A stretch of 64,000 bases of DNA from assembly GCA_010015745.1 (NCBI GenBank), contig ML978189.1, positions 186,001-250,000 on the forward strand. The letters are read 5' to 3'. The notes below the pieces were generated by a model. The model made no database searches and was not told the DNA's origin. It saw only the letters and a list, made by a program, of their open reading frames with translations. Below are positions 22,668 through 34,119 of this stretch, in pieces. Position 1 is the stretch's first letter; each line of letters opens with the position of its first letter. The stretch is from Setomelanomma holmii (lineage: Eukaryota; Ascomycota; Dothideomycetes; Pleosporales; Phaeosphaeriaceae). Both the position numbers and the translations under genes were made by a program.

Positions 22668-24333
22668 CTATTTGAATCTTCCAATATCCTTCACAATGCC
22701 CAACATGCTTGCAGGCCACCATTTTCCGCCGTTCTCTCTCCCTTCATTCGAACTCGATTCCCCATACCTGTTCATCATGCCCTCCAGCGTGACTTCAGAC
22801 AATGGTCCAATCCACCAATTCTCTTCTTCAACCAAAAACATGAATATCAACCAGTACGCATAGACATCTAGCGCAAGAGCTTGCGCGCGCGTAAGACTTG
22901 GTGAGAAAGACTGGCCGGGGGTTTCGAGACGCTGGTCAAGTAACGATAGCACGAGGTCAAGGTATGACTGTGGTACACAGATCAGGAATGACAGGAGGAA
23001 TCTTGTCAGTGGTTCGGTTTGGTTCGGTGTTGTTAAATCAAGCGCGAAAGCTTTTTGGGCGAAGGAATGGAGCTGGGGAGCTAATCTGGCAGTTTGAGTC
23101 TGACCTGACTGCTCGGATTCGGATGTTCGAGATTGGGAAGAGGTTGTTGGTATTATCGGCGAGTATTCTGGACTGAACACGCTGCATCTTATATTTTCCA
23201 GGATGTCGAATGCTGCTCGACACGCCACAAGGTCTGGATCGAACCCTTGATCCTTGAGGGCCGTGTTCAATCGATGGCATAGGCGGGAGAAAGCGACGTC
23301 GCTGGTCGTAGCAACGATGCCGGTCATAAAGTGTGTACGTGATGGAGCAGAACATGCAAACTTTGGAGTCGACTGCATCAAATTGTCCTCTGGCCCGTCC
23401 GAAAGAACTGGGTAGGTTTGAGTAGTCCTCACGCTTGCACCATCATATTCAAGAACTTGCAGCAATGCTCTCACACCGCGCATGATGACTACAGCGTCTC
23501 TTGGCGTCGACTCCAGCCTCTTCCTTGGCACCATTCCACCCCCCTTCTGTTTCGACATCCAATGGTTGATCTGCTGGCTCGAAGTCGCAAATGGGACTAG
23601 CAGTAAGGCACTAGCGACCACCGAATCCAGATTCGGCTCTTGAAGTGACATGGCCTTACGCATACGTTCGCTTGCACGGTTGTAACACCGGTACCCTGCA
23701 AGTAGGATTCTGTTGACTGAGTGTATATGAATTGGACGATATCGTGGCCCATGCCATGTGTGCGGCCGCGACGGCTAGCATAGAGTACAATACGGTGGAG
23801 TTGTGTTGGGCTAGCGCTGGTATGGAATTACGCAGGAGAATGCAACCGGCTCTGGATAGACTCAGGGCAAGGCTCGTGTGATCGAGATAGTGATGGTACA
23901 GATCTGTTTCAGACAATCCTGCGACAGCTTTTGAAGAAGTGTTTGGACTGTTCGGGTTCGGCGATGCTGGAGTGTAAGGGAATGACGCTTCGCGCGAGAA
24001 CGATCGATCAGTGTGTGTTTATGGGCTGGGTGATGGAGGAAGAAGGTAAAGCGACGTTTCTGATGCTTGCAACTGCTTCTGATGATTCCTTGTAACTGGT
24101 GGTAGTGCCGTCGGATAGACGCACTTGTCCAAACAGAGAACACATCTTGTACACGCAGGTTTTGCTTCATCGCACTTGAAATCTCCGTGAGCTTCATGAA
24201 TAGAATACATGAACAGCACGATTATTCCACATACCTTCACTCTCCGTCGCTTGCACTCGAAACATCCAGCTCTGGATTTGACATGATGTCGTCGAGTCTT
24301 CTTGATACTGACCCGACTCGAAATCTCCATCAT
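22668..24333 (-). pseudogene. Zn2Cys6 transcription factor, probably disrupted
   Basis: Fungal-specific transcription factor with an N-terminal binuclear zinc cluster. Exon 1 (24333-24235) and exon 2 (from 24174, after a 60-nt intron) join to RAGCFECKRRRVKCDEAKP, and all six Cys of C-x2-C-x6-C-x6-C-x2-C-x6-C are present. The frame then meets TAA at 24021-24019, but the same frame continues with a long protein-like stretch (LSETDLYHHYLDHTSLAL, then NSIPALAQHNSTVLYSMLA), the usual regulatory middle domain. Near 23705-23715 it shifts by one base into the frame that runs to the stop at 22668 (YRCYNRASERMRKAM onward). An unusual intron could skip the TAA; no plausible intron repairs the shift. Either a decayed regulator or two sequence errors. 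Confidence 0.65.
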
Positions 24334-24893
24334 CGTGACGGCACAACCATACCTTTCCTATCACTATTATGTGCGCGTTGATTCCTGCAGCTCAGATGTT
24401 GAGGCTGAGGCTGAGGCTGAGTGTCTGCATCGCGTCGTGCTTCCCGTTCGGGTAAGTGTGCTTGGCGTAAGCGACTCCGCCACTGCAACTTAGGAGCTAG
24501 TTGGAATGAATTGACATTTGATAATCAACTTGGCTTTCATACGAGGTTAGAGTCACTGCAAAAGGGCGGCGGAGTGCACACTTTCTTGTTGTTGTTCTGA
24601 GGGTGAGTCAGCGGCATGAGCGAAAGGAAGTTGGTAGTCACCTCTTTTACACGTTAGTGTCTAGGAAAGTGCCGCGTGATATTCGATCGAAAAACTGCTT
24701 AGTTTGAGAGAACCCAGTGACGATCGCAAAAGACATATCCAGGTGTCTGATCTTTTTTTCTAGGTGATTATCGTCTAAAATCATGGTGGTTCAAAGCAGT
24801 GAAAAGGATCGTTATGCCCGTTTGCGCAAAACAGACACAGAATGAAGTACACTTCTCCTTCGTCTCTCCCGTAAATCTTCCCAACAGGAACAG
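24334..24893. other. Intergenic region
   Basis: About 0.56 kb between the zinc-cluster gene start and the end of the hydrolase gene. A short gaggct triplet-pair run near 24399 is the only repeat; otherwise nothing seen. Confidence 0.5.
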
Positions 24894-26075
24894 CTAAAGC
24901 TCATTCCGTCTCAGAAAGTCGTACGTGAGCTGAAACCCCGCCGTAGCATTGTTATGCAGCGGCAAAGCATGCCCAGTATTTGGCTGAACCACCACCTCAA
25001 TCGCACTCGCATTCGGATATGTCATCCTCAACTAAGTAACATTTCCCAACCCATTGCAATCGCCCCGGCAAATATAAAAGTCGTTCTCAGGCAGCACATA
25101 CTGCACTGGCGCTGTGAGATCTGGACCATAACCACCGATCAGGGAGAACGCAGATGCGAACTCACCAATCGGAACGGGCTGTTTGATCGAATCACCGTAC
25201 TCGAGGAGTGCGGGTTTAAATGCAGTGCTGATGTTCCCGCCAAAGAAAATGTTTTGGACGCCGTTCTGCTTGGAAACGACATAGCCACTGGGGCGATTGT
25301 ACTTTGGACCAGCGAACTTGACGCTGAATGTCGTAGACCCTGCGTTACCAAGGAATCGAGTGAGGATATATCCAGTGATGATGGCGCCGTCAGTCAGGTT
25401 GGCATAATTCGCGATGAAGGCGGAAGTCAGGAAGAAGCCGAAGCTGTGACCAACGTGGACAATCTTGTTGGGCTTGTTGAGATTGCCGAAAGCTGCATCC
25501 GTCGGTTGTGCTTTCGTTGCGAAGCTGTAGAGGGAGCCGTTGCGAGCCATCAGAGTGATTTGGCGGAGAATTTCGAGCTCAAGAGGTGCTTGAACAACGT
25601 CGTATGTATCAGGGTGATCAGAACGACCAACGCCCAGCCGATCGTAAGTTAGAATGGTGTAGCCTGCTTTGAGTGTGGCGTCGACATAGGAGTGGCTCTC
25701 GGGCTGGTAATCAGAATCCCAGTATCTTGAGTCGTAGTGGACTCCATGGGTAGCAATCTGCAGGATATCCTTTTTGGCAGAAGACTTGGGAATGCACAGT
25801 TGGGCATGGATGTTGAATACGCCGGAGGTCGCTGTGTTCTTGATGATGTTCTGCACGCCGTGGGGAGTGGTCCTGGTTGCATCGAAGATTGCCCACGCTG
25901 TCGCTTCCATGTCATTATTCACACGTGGTATGTCGTAGACAGCGCTTGGTGCAGTCGCAGACACCGGAACATCACACTGCTTGCAGTTTCCGTCCGGACG
26001 TTGCGCGGATCGAAAAGGCGAAGCCAAAGTGCAGTTCACGAGAAGAAGTGCAACGTAGATAATTTTGAAGGCCAT
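24894..26075 (-). pseudogene. Secreted alpha/beta hydrolase interrupted by in-frame TAG
   Basis: Secreted serine hydrolase of the alpha/beta fold. The 347-codon open part (26075-25032) has a signal peptide (MAFKIIYVALLLVNCTLA), an early HGVHYDSRYWD oxyanion-loop region, LTYDRLGVGRSD, and the nucleophile elbow VGHSFG (Ser). It ends in GLGNVT and TAG at 25034-25032. The same frame then continues without interruption for 45 codons to a second TAG at 24896-24894 (LRMTYPNASAIEVVVQP, NTGHALPLHNNAT). That tail contains the catalytic-His motif NTGHAL, so the enzyme as encoded lacks its His. No GT-AG intron can remove the stop in frame. Restored length would be 393 codons, normal for the group. Truncated allele, or readthrough. 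Confidence 0.8.
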
Positions 26076-27166
26076 GATTAAGCTTGAAAGGGTGAGTCAA
26101 TAGACTTTCAATGTGCTGTTGATGCGAGATGATGAGCGACTTAAGAGCTGATGGAGCCTTTTGTCAGACTGGCACCTCAGTTCACAAGGTACATGTGAAC
26201 TGCATCTCTCACGTGACTCTTTGTCACTTGCTTACTCATCGTGGTTGTGTATATAATCGCTCTGTGTAGCTCTCTCAATACAACAACCTTCTGCTTCCTT
26301 CCTGTCTGCTCTGTCCTCTCACATCTGACACGTTTCATTGGTACATCGCAAGAGAGACTCACAGCATACGCATGATCTGAAGAAATCTCCGCATACGTTC
26401 ATGCTTTGAGGGTCAAATACGATCGCGAAGCATAGCGCGACGTAATCACCTTCAACTCAGGGTACTGCGGTGAGAATCGTGCATTGCGGCCAATGCGTCG
26501 CGATGTCCGGGCTGCAGTATGAATGGTGACCTGAACAAGAACGGCATAACGATCACCCTTGGCAGATGAAGTCTTTCAAATGTCGACGCGAAGAGTGTGG
26601 ATGAAGGTACGATGGTTTGTGGTTGCTGAGGATGCAAGTTTGGGTGGAGCCGCTATATCGATCAGGGACGTATACAGTAGCGCAACAGGGGACGTATTCA
26701 GCGACGGCTTCAACCATACTTGCTCACAACCAATGATTTATACGCAGCGGTGTGATCTGAGGAGTTGATTTGGAGGGTCATGAGCAGTATCACAGCCACT
26801 ATACCCTCCGCTTCGGACCTGCACCTTCGTGTGCGTAGTGGTCAGCCACGAAGCTTACACACACTGAAAACTCAAATCAATTCCACTCAGCTCCATCACA
26901 AGGCTTTCCAGCAATTGCACTGCCCTACTGTCGTAGAAGTACTCGCGCGAAGGAGTATGGACATAGCCTTCTTGAATGACAATGAAGAGGTATATGTATC
27001 CATCTGAAGAGCTCCATGATGGTCTATAGTACATTTCATCATCACCACCACAGCAACACCAGTTTCTTCAAGCACATATCGTCTATCACTTCCATACGAG
27101 CTAATCTTTCCACCTTTTCCGCTCCTTTACCAAACTCGACCCACCAACAACCGTTCACCCATACCA
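26076..27166. other. 1.1 kb divergent intergenic region
   Basis: Separates the hydrolase (minus) from the small membrane protein (plus). No gene, RNA or repeat that I can support; it should contain both promoters. Confidence 0.5.
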
Positions 27167-27436
27167 ATGGCATCCGTCGTCCTCGCCATCAGCGTTGCAG
27201 CCTACCTCACCGGCAAGAAAATCCACGAGCACAAGGAGGAAAAGCGCGCTCAGCATGGCGCTGTCGAAGAGCTATTTCTTGCCAACAACCAACATGAGGA
27301 CGATAAATCCCATCGAGAAGAATTGCCAGAATACAAGAAGCAGGGTCGTATGGCGATGCCTTATGGGCAAGACGGGCGGGAGCAGCGCGGGTTCGGGAAG
27401 GTGTTCAGGAAAGCGAGGGTTGAGGTGAAGATGTAG
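27167..27436 (+). CDS. Small membrane-anchored hypothetical protein
   Basis: An 89-aa single-exon frame with a short N-terminal hydrophobic stretch (SVVLAISVAAYLTG) and then a highly charged body with KKIHEHKEEKRAQHG and a Tyr/Gly/Arg-rich end. The coding look is supported by the well-placed ATG (context ccaATGg) and biased third positions. I do not recognise a characterised family; similar short anchored proteins occur in Dothideomycetes. No function assigned. Confidence 0.5.
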   Translation: MASVVLAISVAAYLTGKKIHEHKEEKRAQHGAVEELFLANNQHEDDKSHREELPEYKKQGRMAMPYGQDGREQRGFGKVFRKARVEVKM

Positions 27437-27941
27437 GCACCGTGATCGAAAACCGGAGATGGTGTGAAGGAGAGGCAGTTCGCAAAGAGATCTGGTGACA
27501 TTGCTTTTCTATGGTTTCAATGAGTCCAAAGGGTTTCCAATTCTTCTCATATTGACACAAGACTTGTCGACTATTCCCGAAAACTGTTGTGATAGTGGAT
27601 ATCAATTGCTCAAGCTATCTAACAGACATAGGGGGTATGACTCAGCTACTTTTATATAACGCGTTAACGTATCGTGAGGTTCATCAACACGGGTTGCGCT
27701 TACGGCAGAGCCCAGATATGGGATATGGAGGAATGTAACCAAACAGGAACGCCGGACCCATATGCACCATCGCCAATTCCTATACAAACAAGAAACACGT
27801 ATTGTGGATATCGAAAAGATCCTCCAACACCATTTTGGGGGAAAATGCAAACTGCCGTCGTGATTCGATCGGTCGTGGGTATAAATGCAAACTGCTCAAG
27901 GCAGTGATCTCGTCATGTTATCGCAAAGCTTCGTTCGTCGT
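27437..27941. other. Convergent intergenic region
   Basis: About 0.5 kb between the 3' ends of the small membrane protein and ELL; nothing seen. Confidence 0.5.
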
Positions 27942-30287
27942 TCACCGATGCACCACAGCGCCGGCCTTGATCTCCCGCTTCATCTCTTCCAGCTTCTTGT
28001 GCATCTTGAGCAGGTCATTTCTTTGCGCTTCGGTTGGGGCCTTGTCCGACTCGGTCAATTGCCAATAGAGCTCTTCGTACTTCTTGTAATACTTCTGGAA
28101 CCGCTGCGAGAGCTCGACCGTCTGGCGGAAGCTCAAGCTGGGCACGGACGGCGATGTAGTGGATGTTGAGGAGGCGCCTGGGGAGGTCTGAGAGTTGTTG
28201 TGGTAGCGCGAGGCCAAGCCGGTGTCAATACTGGTGATCTTGCGCACCTTGGGGGCAGTCGAGGGCGTGTTGGAAGAGGAAGAAGACTCGTCACTCTTGC
28301 GCTTGAGGGAGCTGGTGCTCGAGGGTGTAGAGCCATTGAGGCGGCCATTGGTGTGCGAGGGCGTGTGATTCGGGGTCGCGCGGTCGAAACGCGGCTTCTT
28401 GACGGCCAGGTTGTGGTTGTGAATGTCGCTGTCAATGTCGTTCGCTTTGCGCTTCAGTGACCGATCAGAGTTGCCATCGGAGACCTTCGCGGGTGAGGCT
28501 GCGGCAGCGAGGGCCCGGTGGACTGGGTGGTTGTCTTCAAAGTCACTGGCATTGACGGGTGGCGAGGCAGAAAGAGGCGAGGGATTCTTTGGCTTGGTGT
28601 TGACGGGCATCGCAGGCTTGACTGGGCGCGCGGGGCGGTCACGGTGGAGATCGCGGGCGGCCATTTTAGGCTTGACTCGTGGAGTGTGGTTGCTTTCGGT
28701 TGGAGGTGCCTTCTTGGTACGGATCTTGGAAGGATCGGAGGAAGTCGAAGATGTGTAACGGCCGGCAGGTGCAGTGGGTCGAGTGGTGGATGGTGTGGCT
28801 GTGGAGGAGCTCGGTGCCTTTTTTGGCTCGTACTTCACATCTTTCACCGACGGCCTCTCCTTCACCACCGTCTTGGGCTTGACCTCAGAGTCCTTTGGCA
28901 CACGGGCCTTCTTCTCTACGGGCTTGTCGTCAGTCTTCTTCGCGGCGGGCCTGTCGTCAGTCTTCTTCGCGGCGGGCCTGTCGTCAGTCTTCTTCGCTGC
29001 GGGCCTGTCGTCAGTCTTCTTCGCGGCGGGCTTCTTCTTGGTTAGATCGGATATCTTTTGCATGGGCGTGCTCGCTTTGGCCTCGGGCGCCTTGACTTTG
29101 GAGCGCGACAAGCAGATGCCACGGCCTCTCTCTTCACGTGGCAGCAGTATTTGCCAGAGCTTGTCGTCCTTGGCGAGCCGCTGGCGGTCAAACGACTTGA
29201 TTGCACTGTCAATTGCTTGCTCGCGGTCTTCCGAAGACTCATAGGGGAACTTATGGGGATTAAGTTCGCGAAATGCCTTGTCGGTCAGCTGCCACTTCTC
29301 TGCGTCCTGCGAGGAGCGTTTGGCGATCTTGGAGAGCAGCTCTCGCATGTTGGCTGGCGAGGTGCGACATGTCTGCGCGAGTGAGGCCTCTGTAGCCGGT
29401 TGGCGGGCCAGAAGGTGGATGACTGGTACCCGCAGAGCATTGATGACTACGTCGTGGGTGCTGCCAGGCTGTGACGTGGGTGGTCGCTTGTGCATGGGCG
29501 AGGAAGGTCCGCTGAGCAACGGCGAGCCAAGCTTGGAAGGAGCGAGGTGCTGTGCCTTGAAGCCCGTCGAGGGGAAGCGACGGTGGCCCGGTGTGCGCGA
29601 GGGAGTGGCATCGCCAACAATAGTCCTGCAAACAGGCGTGTCAGTTCAAGCATAACCAGAGACACCATTTCATGAGAGCACAGCGCAGAGTCGACGCCAC
29701 TTGCCACTTGGCAGCCATGGGAACACCGGGGAGGCATACTTGTTGGCTTCTTTGATCTCTGAAATGGCAGCCATGCTACTCCTGAGCTGCTCCAGCGCCG
29801 AGTCAACGCTTGCTGTCACATCGTCGGCCTTCTGCACCGTGAGGTTGTGGTTGATGAGTCCCGCGAACTCGAACTCGTCGTCGCTGCCAGTCCCGCTGGA
29901 CTTGTACAATTCGCATCGGTAGCTTTCAGAGCTGCTCTGGAGAACGTGGGTCTTGTCGCCGTACTTGAGTTGCTGTTGTGGGTGGTCAGCCAGGGTCGTG
30001 CCTTCTTCCTGTTCCAAGTCGAATCATCACAACACCACACCACGACAACACTGCACGTCTGCAAGACAGGCTTCAAGAAAGGTCTGCACACATACAGGAG
30101 TCCGTCCAAAGAGAATCTGTGGTGGCTTCGCGCTACTGACGCTTTCCAGGAGCTCATCAACAATGTCCTGGGTCATTTCCACCTGCATGGCCTGCACCGG
30201 CGTCGATTTGGTATCCCTGGACCCGATGTCGATATCCGGGGCCCCGACAAGGGCAATGCCCCCCGTGGGAAGCAGTGCAGTCCCCAT
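27942..30287 (-). CDS. ELL1: RNA polymerase II elongation factor ELL
   Basis: Fungal ELL, which suppresses pausing of RNA polymerase II in the nucleus. Three exons: 30287-30096, 29972-29740, 29625-27942; introns of 123 and 114 nt, frame kept exactly; 702 aa. N-terminal ELL domain (residues 1-290): MGTALLPTGGIALVGAP at the start, GRTPQLKYGDKTHVLQS across intron 1, and a winged-helix region with VIHLLARQPATEASLAQTCR. A long basic, Ser/Pro/Lys-rich linker carries a four-copy AAKKTDDRP repeat. The C-terminal coiled-coil RFQKYYKKYEELYWQLTES resembles the occludin/ELL domain. Identification rests on domain order and composition rather than one signature, so the symbol is tentative. Intact; no nearby partner gene. 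Confidence 0.75.
28921..29034. repeat. 27-bp tandem repeat, about four copies, inside ELL
   Basis: Four near-identical 27-nt units (core gtcgtcagtcttcttcgcgg on the plus strand) encode the peptide unit AAKKTDDRP in the linker of ELL. Units differ at one or two bases, so expansion is recent. Confidence 0.95.
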
Positions 30288-33200
30288 GGTGGGCGTGTTG
30301 GTTTACGGTCTCGCGGAGTGGCGGATCGAGGCGTGAAGCTCGCACCCGGATGCTGTCAAGGGTAGCAATGCATGGAGAGAGCACCCAGGCACTATGCGGA
30401 CAGCAAGCAGTGCAGCGGGTGCGGTGTGGTTACCCGTCCTGGAGGCCTCTGGCGTTTGGTGAGGCGTTCGAAGATTCGAGGAGTGATGGAGAAGCGAACT
30501 AAGGACTTGCTGCTCAAAGGAGGACCGTCAGACACGGTCAGACTGTCATAGCGCAGTGCTCCCGGAATCCAGCGAACAAGCGTGCACGGGTGTCAAGGTA
30601 CGCCGCTGAAACGATTGGCTGTCCCAAACAGAATCAATGCAGACACGAACAATCAATACGCACTGCAACTCGTCGAGGAGCTCAGAGCAGAGTGAGGAAT
30701 GGGATCTGGCTGCCGAGCGAGAACGAGACGTCGTGTTGGGCCAGCATGCATGCCTCAGATGGCGGTGGTGCCGAATAAGGGCGGTCGAGGCATAGAACGA
30801 TTACGCCTGTTCTGGCTGCCAAACCCACCGGCGGCCCGCATTCAAGGTACCTCGTGCTACATCAATCTGTCGCCAGCTGCAAGGCATTACCAGACTACAC
30901 CAGCCGGTCCCATTCCATTTATTAATTCAGTCATGCCCACCGCCGTCGACTGCAGCCCTCGAGTCTTAGACGCCGGACGTCATGGTCTTCCCTCCGTTGA
31001 GACGCTCATCACATCGAAACGCCTTGGCCACTTTTCACTCGCTGATCGAGTTTGAGAGTGTGCTGAGTCTGGCACAGGCTGGGCAGGCCCACCGTCACTT
31101 GTGGCAGCAATGCTGGCAGCAAATCGCTTTGCGTTAAAAAAACGACCGTCACGGAATTTGGCTGCCGGGCCCTGCCTGACACCCATGCCCACTCGCGCCA
31201 GCGAGACCGGGGGTGAGTTGGCGTACCTGTTTCGAATCCGACATGCGCTTGTGCAATGTTTGAGACCGCAAGACTGCCCGGCCTCACGTTGGCCCTGCAA
31301 TTGTTCTCACAATGCAGTCGGTGAGGCTGCCCCATCAGCGTCGGCTGACCAGCAAAATGCAGCGCGGCTGGAGGCTGGCGGGTGAGAAAATCGCGTCACC
31401 CGCGCGCGCTGTCATCCGGCGTGGCGGGTTCGCATCGGTGGTGGTTAGGTCTGCCTTCATCGGGATGCGCCACGGCAGCCATCTGCAATGGGTCAGCGAG
31501 GCCTGACCTATTTTGGTCCAGCCCTGGCTACGGGAGCCCCGCACCTCTGTGGAACCGTCTACCAGAGGGCACACCACGCTCGTGCTTGGAGACCGCCGAA
31601 AGCAGACACCGATTGTCGTCGATGCGAACAAGGCAAGATTTGGTGTATTGAGTATCTTGCCAGAATTATCAGTCGACGAGATCCTTCAGCGCAAGCTTTT
31701 TCAACGCTCAAGCGAGCGCGAAACGCGATGCCAGCACCCCACTAGCGGCCAATCACCTATTCCAGTATTCTCCGGTTTCTAACAATCACACTTCCGACGA
31801 ACGAACTGCAGGCGGAAGACAGCGCTTCCTTCCAAACTGCCAACCGGCTGCAGCGTCAAGCGAAAAGGTGGAGACTGGCCATGGGCTAGATATTTAACCT
31901 GAACTGGAATTTCGCGTTCGGCTCGGCGGCCAGCAGGATTAGCCGGGTGTGAGCAAACTGGTTACTCTGCGTGTGCATGAGTACCCATCGCTGCACTTAG
32001 ACAAGTAGCGTGTGCTCGTAGATGCTTCGTACTCCCGCATCGACTGCAGCAGGATTGGTATTGGGTTGCAGTGCCGACTCTAAGCACTTGGTGGATACAG
32101 TCATCCTACAACATGGCGACACTACTACGAAGTGATTGCTGGCCTGTTGTGGGAATGCTCAGCTTACCAGTGTTGAGCATGCTTTTCCTGTGCTCGGGAC
32201 TCGTCTGCCAATCTGGAAAGATTCCGCATTCTGGAAGCCCTCTGTCGTACAATATCTTGCACCCTGGGCCCCGACTTTCGCGATATTAGCTTTGCGAAGC
32301 GGTCTCGCGGGGTACATAGATTGAGTACCACAAGCTCAGTCACCAGGTCACCAGATCATCAAGGGCAAACAGTACTACGATGGCTTTTGCTCGGTCTGCC
32401 CCTCCTTCGTAGTACCAGCTACGGAAGTAGTCATTGCTCCACTCACATCGGACTTGGAAAGCCATTGTCATTGCGTGTGGCCCATGGACAACACCCAATC
32501 CTCCAGCAGCAGTCGCTTGAGCATAAGGTCAATCGAGTCCATTAAGAATGACGCCGACCTTCTGCTCTTTCGTCGCCGAATGTCAGTTCGATCGCTGTGC
32601 TATCCCACGGGCCGATATGAGCCATATTGACCCTAGACGCTTTACTCGGATCTCCTCTGGGCGAGGCTGAGGATCGAAAACGCCTCGTTACCTTCCTACA
32701 CACCACTTTACTTTCGCAGTGCATTCAGGGTCGACACTCGGGATTAACAACCGGTGCATATTATCTGCGCATTCCCGGGTCGGGCAGCGATGTTCGCGAG
32801 CCTAGTAGGCAGTACTGTAATATCTCGACCGCCTCGGCTGAGGCTATATCATGGCAGATCTATTGCGACAATAGCTACGTCAACTCAGATTCTACCATAT
32901 TACTCTGAGTCCCTATAATCTCCCGACTTACATCATCAGTTGCGGCACTTCCGGCAGACTTGCCTCAGAGTCGTTTGCTTTTTCCTTGGGACAGGTCAAG
33001 GCGTCTTAGGCTCTTGTGCCTTCTGAGTCTACTCGACTTCCGGGAGTGTTCCAGCCACCAGCCTCCCACATTTTCCAGTTTCCGCGCACACCATCAAGCA
33101 GAGCGCCCACATGTCACCATCATGCATCAGTCCCGAACAATTGCCCCTCTAACCTGCTTTTGGAAGTTTCTAAGGTCGACCTTCCTGTTCATGATCTCGT

Positions 33201-34119
33201 GTTGATAAGAAGGCGCGATCTGTTTCGAGTTGATGAAGAGTGACATTCTTTCAATAATTTCTAGAAGGTTTGCGAAGGTCTATGGGATGAGTGTTCCTGC
33301 GTGAACCATACTGTGCCGTCAACGTGCGTTGCGGCTGTGCGCATGGGGCTGCAAAGGCGCGACCAGGCACAGCCCTGACAACAGATCGCGCACGAGGCGG
33401 ATGTGGCGCAGGGTAAGGCTATCTTATCCCATCCTCCACTGCCAAGATGCGAGTGCACAGCGAAGTATGCTGAAGTACGATCGTTCGATTGCCTGCGTCA
33501 CTCGCGCCGTGATCGATACAGTGCATGTTGAAGTATATCTGAATACAACCAGTTGTGGGTGTTGCCCAGAGACTATTCGCTTGCAGCGACCTCGAACGGC
33601 CTGCACGCATGGAGCAGTAACCTGCGCTTATGGAATTCAATATCGACATTTCTCTTCATTGGCCCGTCGACATCCCCCGCTGCGAGGTCTTCTTCATTTT
33701 CATTTCGGACAGGTTATCTGCTTCGTTGAAGGCTGCTCCTTCGATTTCCTGTCGAATGCTCTCTTCTGAACTAAAGTCGGCGAACTCTATTTCTAGACTG
33801 TCGAGGATCGCGCTGCATACGTAGGACGAAGGATTATCAGCTTCTCTCGGAAGTACTCTCGTTTCGTCCCTCAACTACAATCAAGTATTGTCTTCAACGT
33901 CGTGGTGGCTTCGCTGCGGCTCAGCCTCCCCCTATCCCGTGAGGCTCAAACGAGCTGATTGGCCAACAAGGCAAGACATCATGGCATATGGAGATGGTCA
34001 AATCGATGAAAACATGAACGGTGCCTTCATCATGCCTTCCCGTTGTTGCATCGTACTACCGCATACTCCCGCGCGATTGCTGCCATTACGCCGTCTCACA
34101 CGCCTCGGCTACCACTTCA
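30288..34119. other. 3.8 kb gene-poor region
   Basis: The largest empty stretch in the window. Many frames under 100 codons occur on both strands, none with protein-like continuity, a domain signature or linked splice sites. No transposon ends or tRNA recognised. It holds the divergent promoters of ELL and the MIT-domain gene. Confidence 0.5.

Noticed and set aside
24019..26075. Alternative nuclear genetic code as explanation for in-frame stops
   Set aside because: TAA, TAG and TGA all terminate conserved genes at the expected place elsewhere in the window (for example OST5 TAG, UBC11 TGA, orphan exon stops), so no stop codon is reassigned.
27942..29655. Long plus-strand frames opposite ELL (up to 175 codons)
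   Set aside because: Repeats and low-complexity shadow of the ELL linker; no start context or domain.
31180..31250. tRNA-like B-box (tttcgaatccg)
   Set aside because: No matching A-box or acceptor-stem pairing at the right distance.
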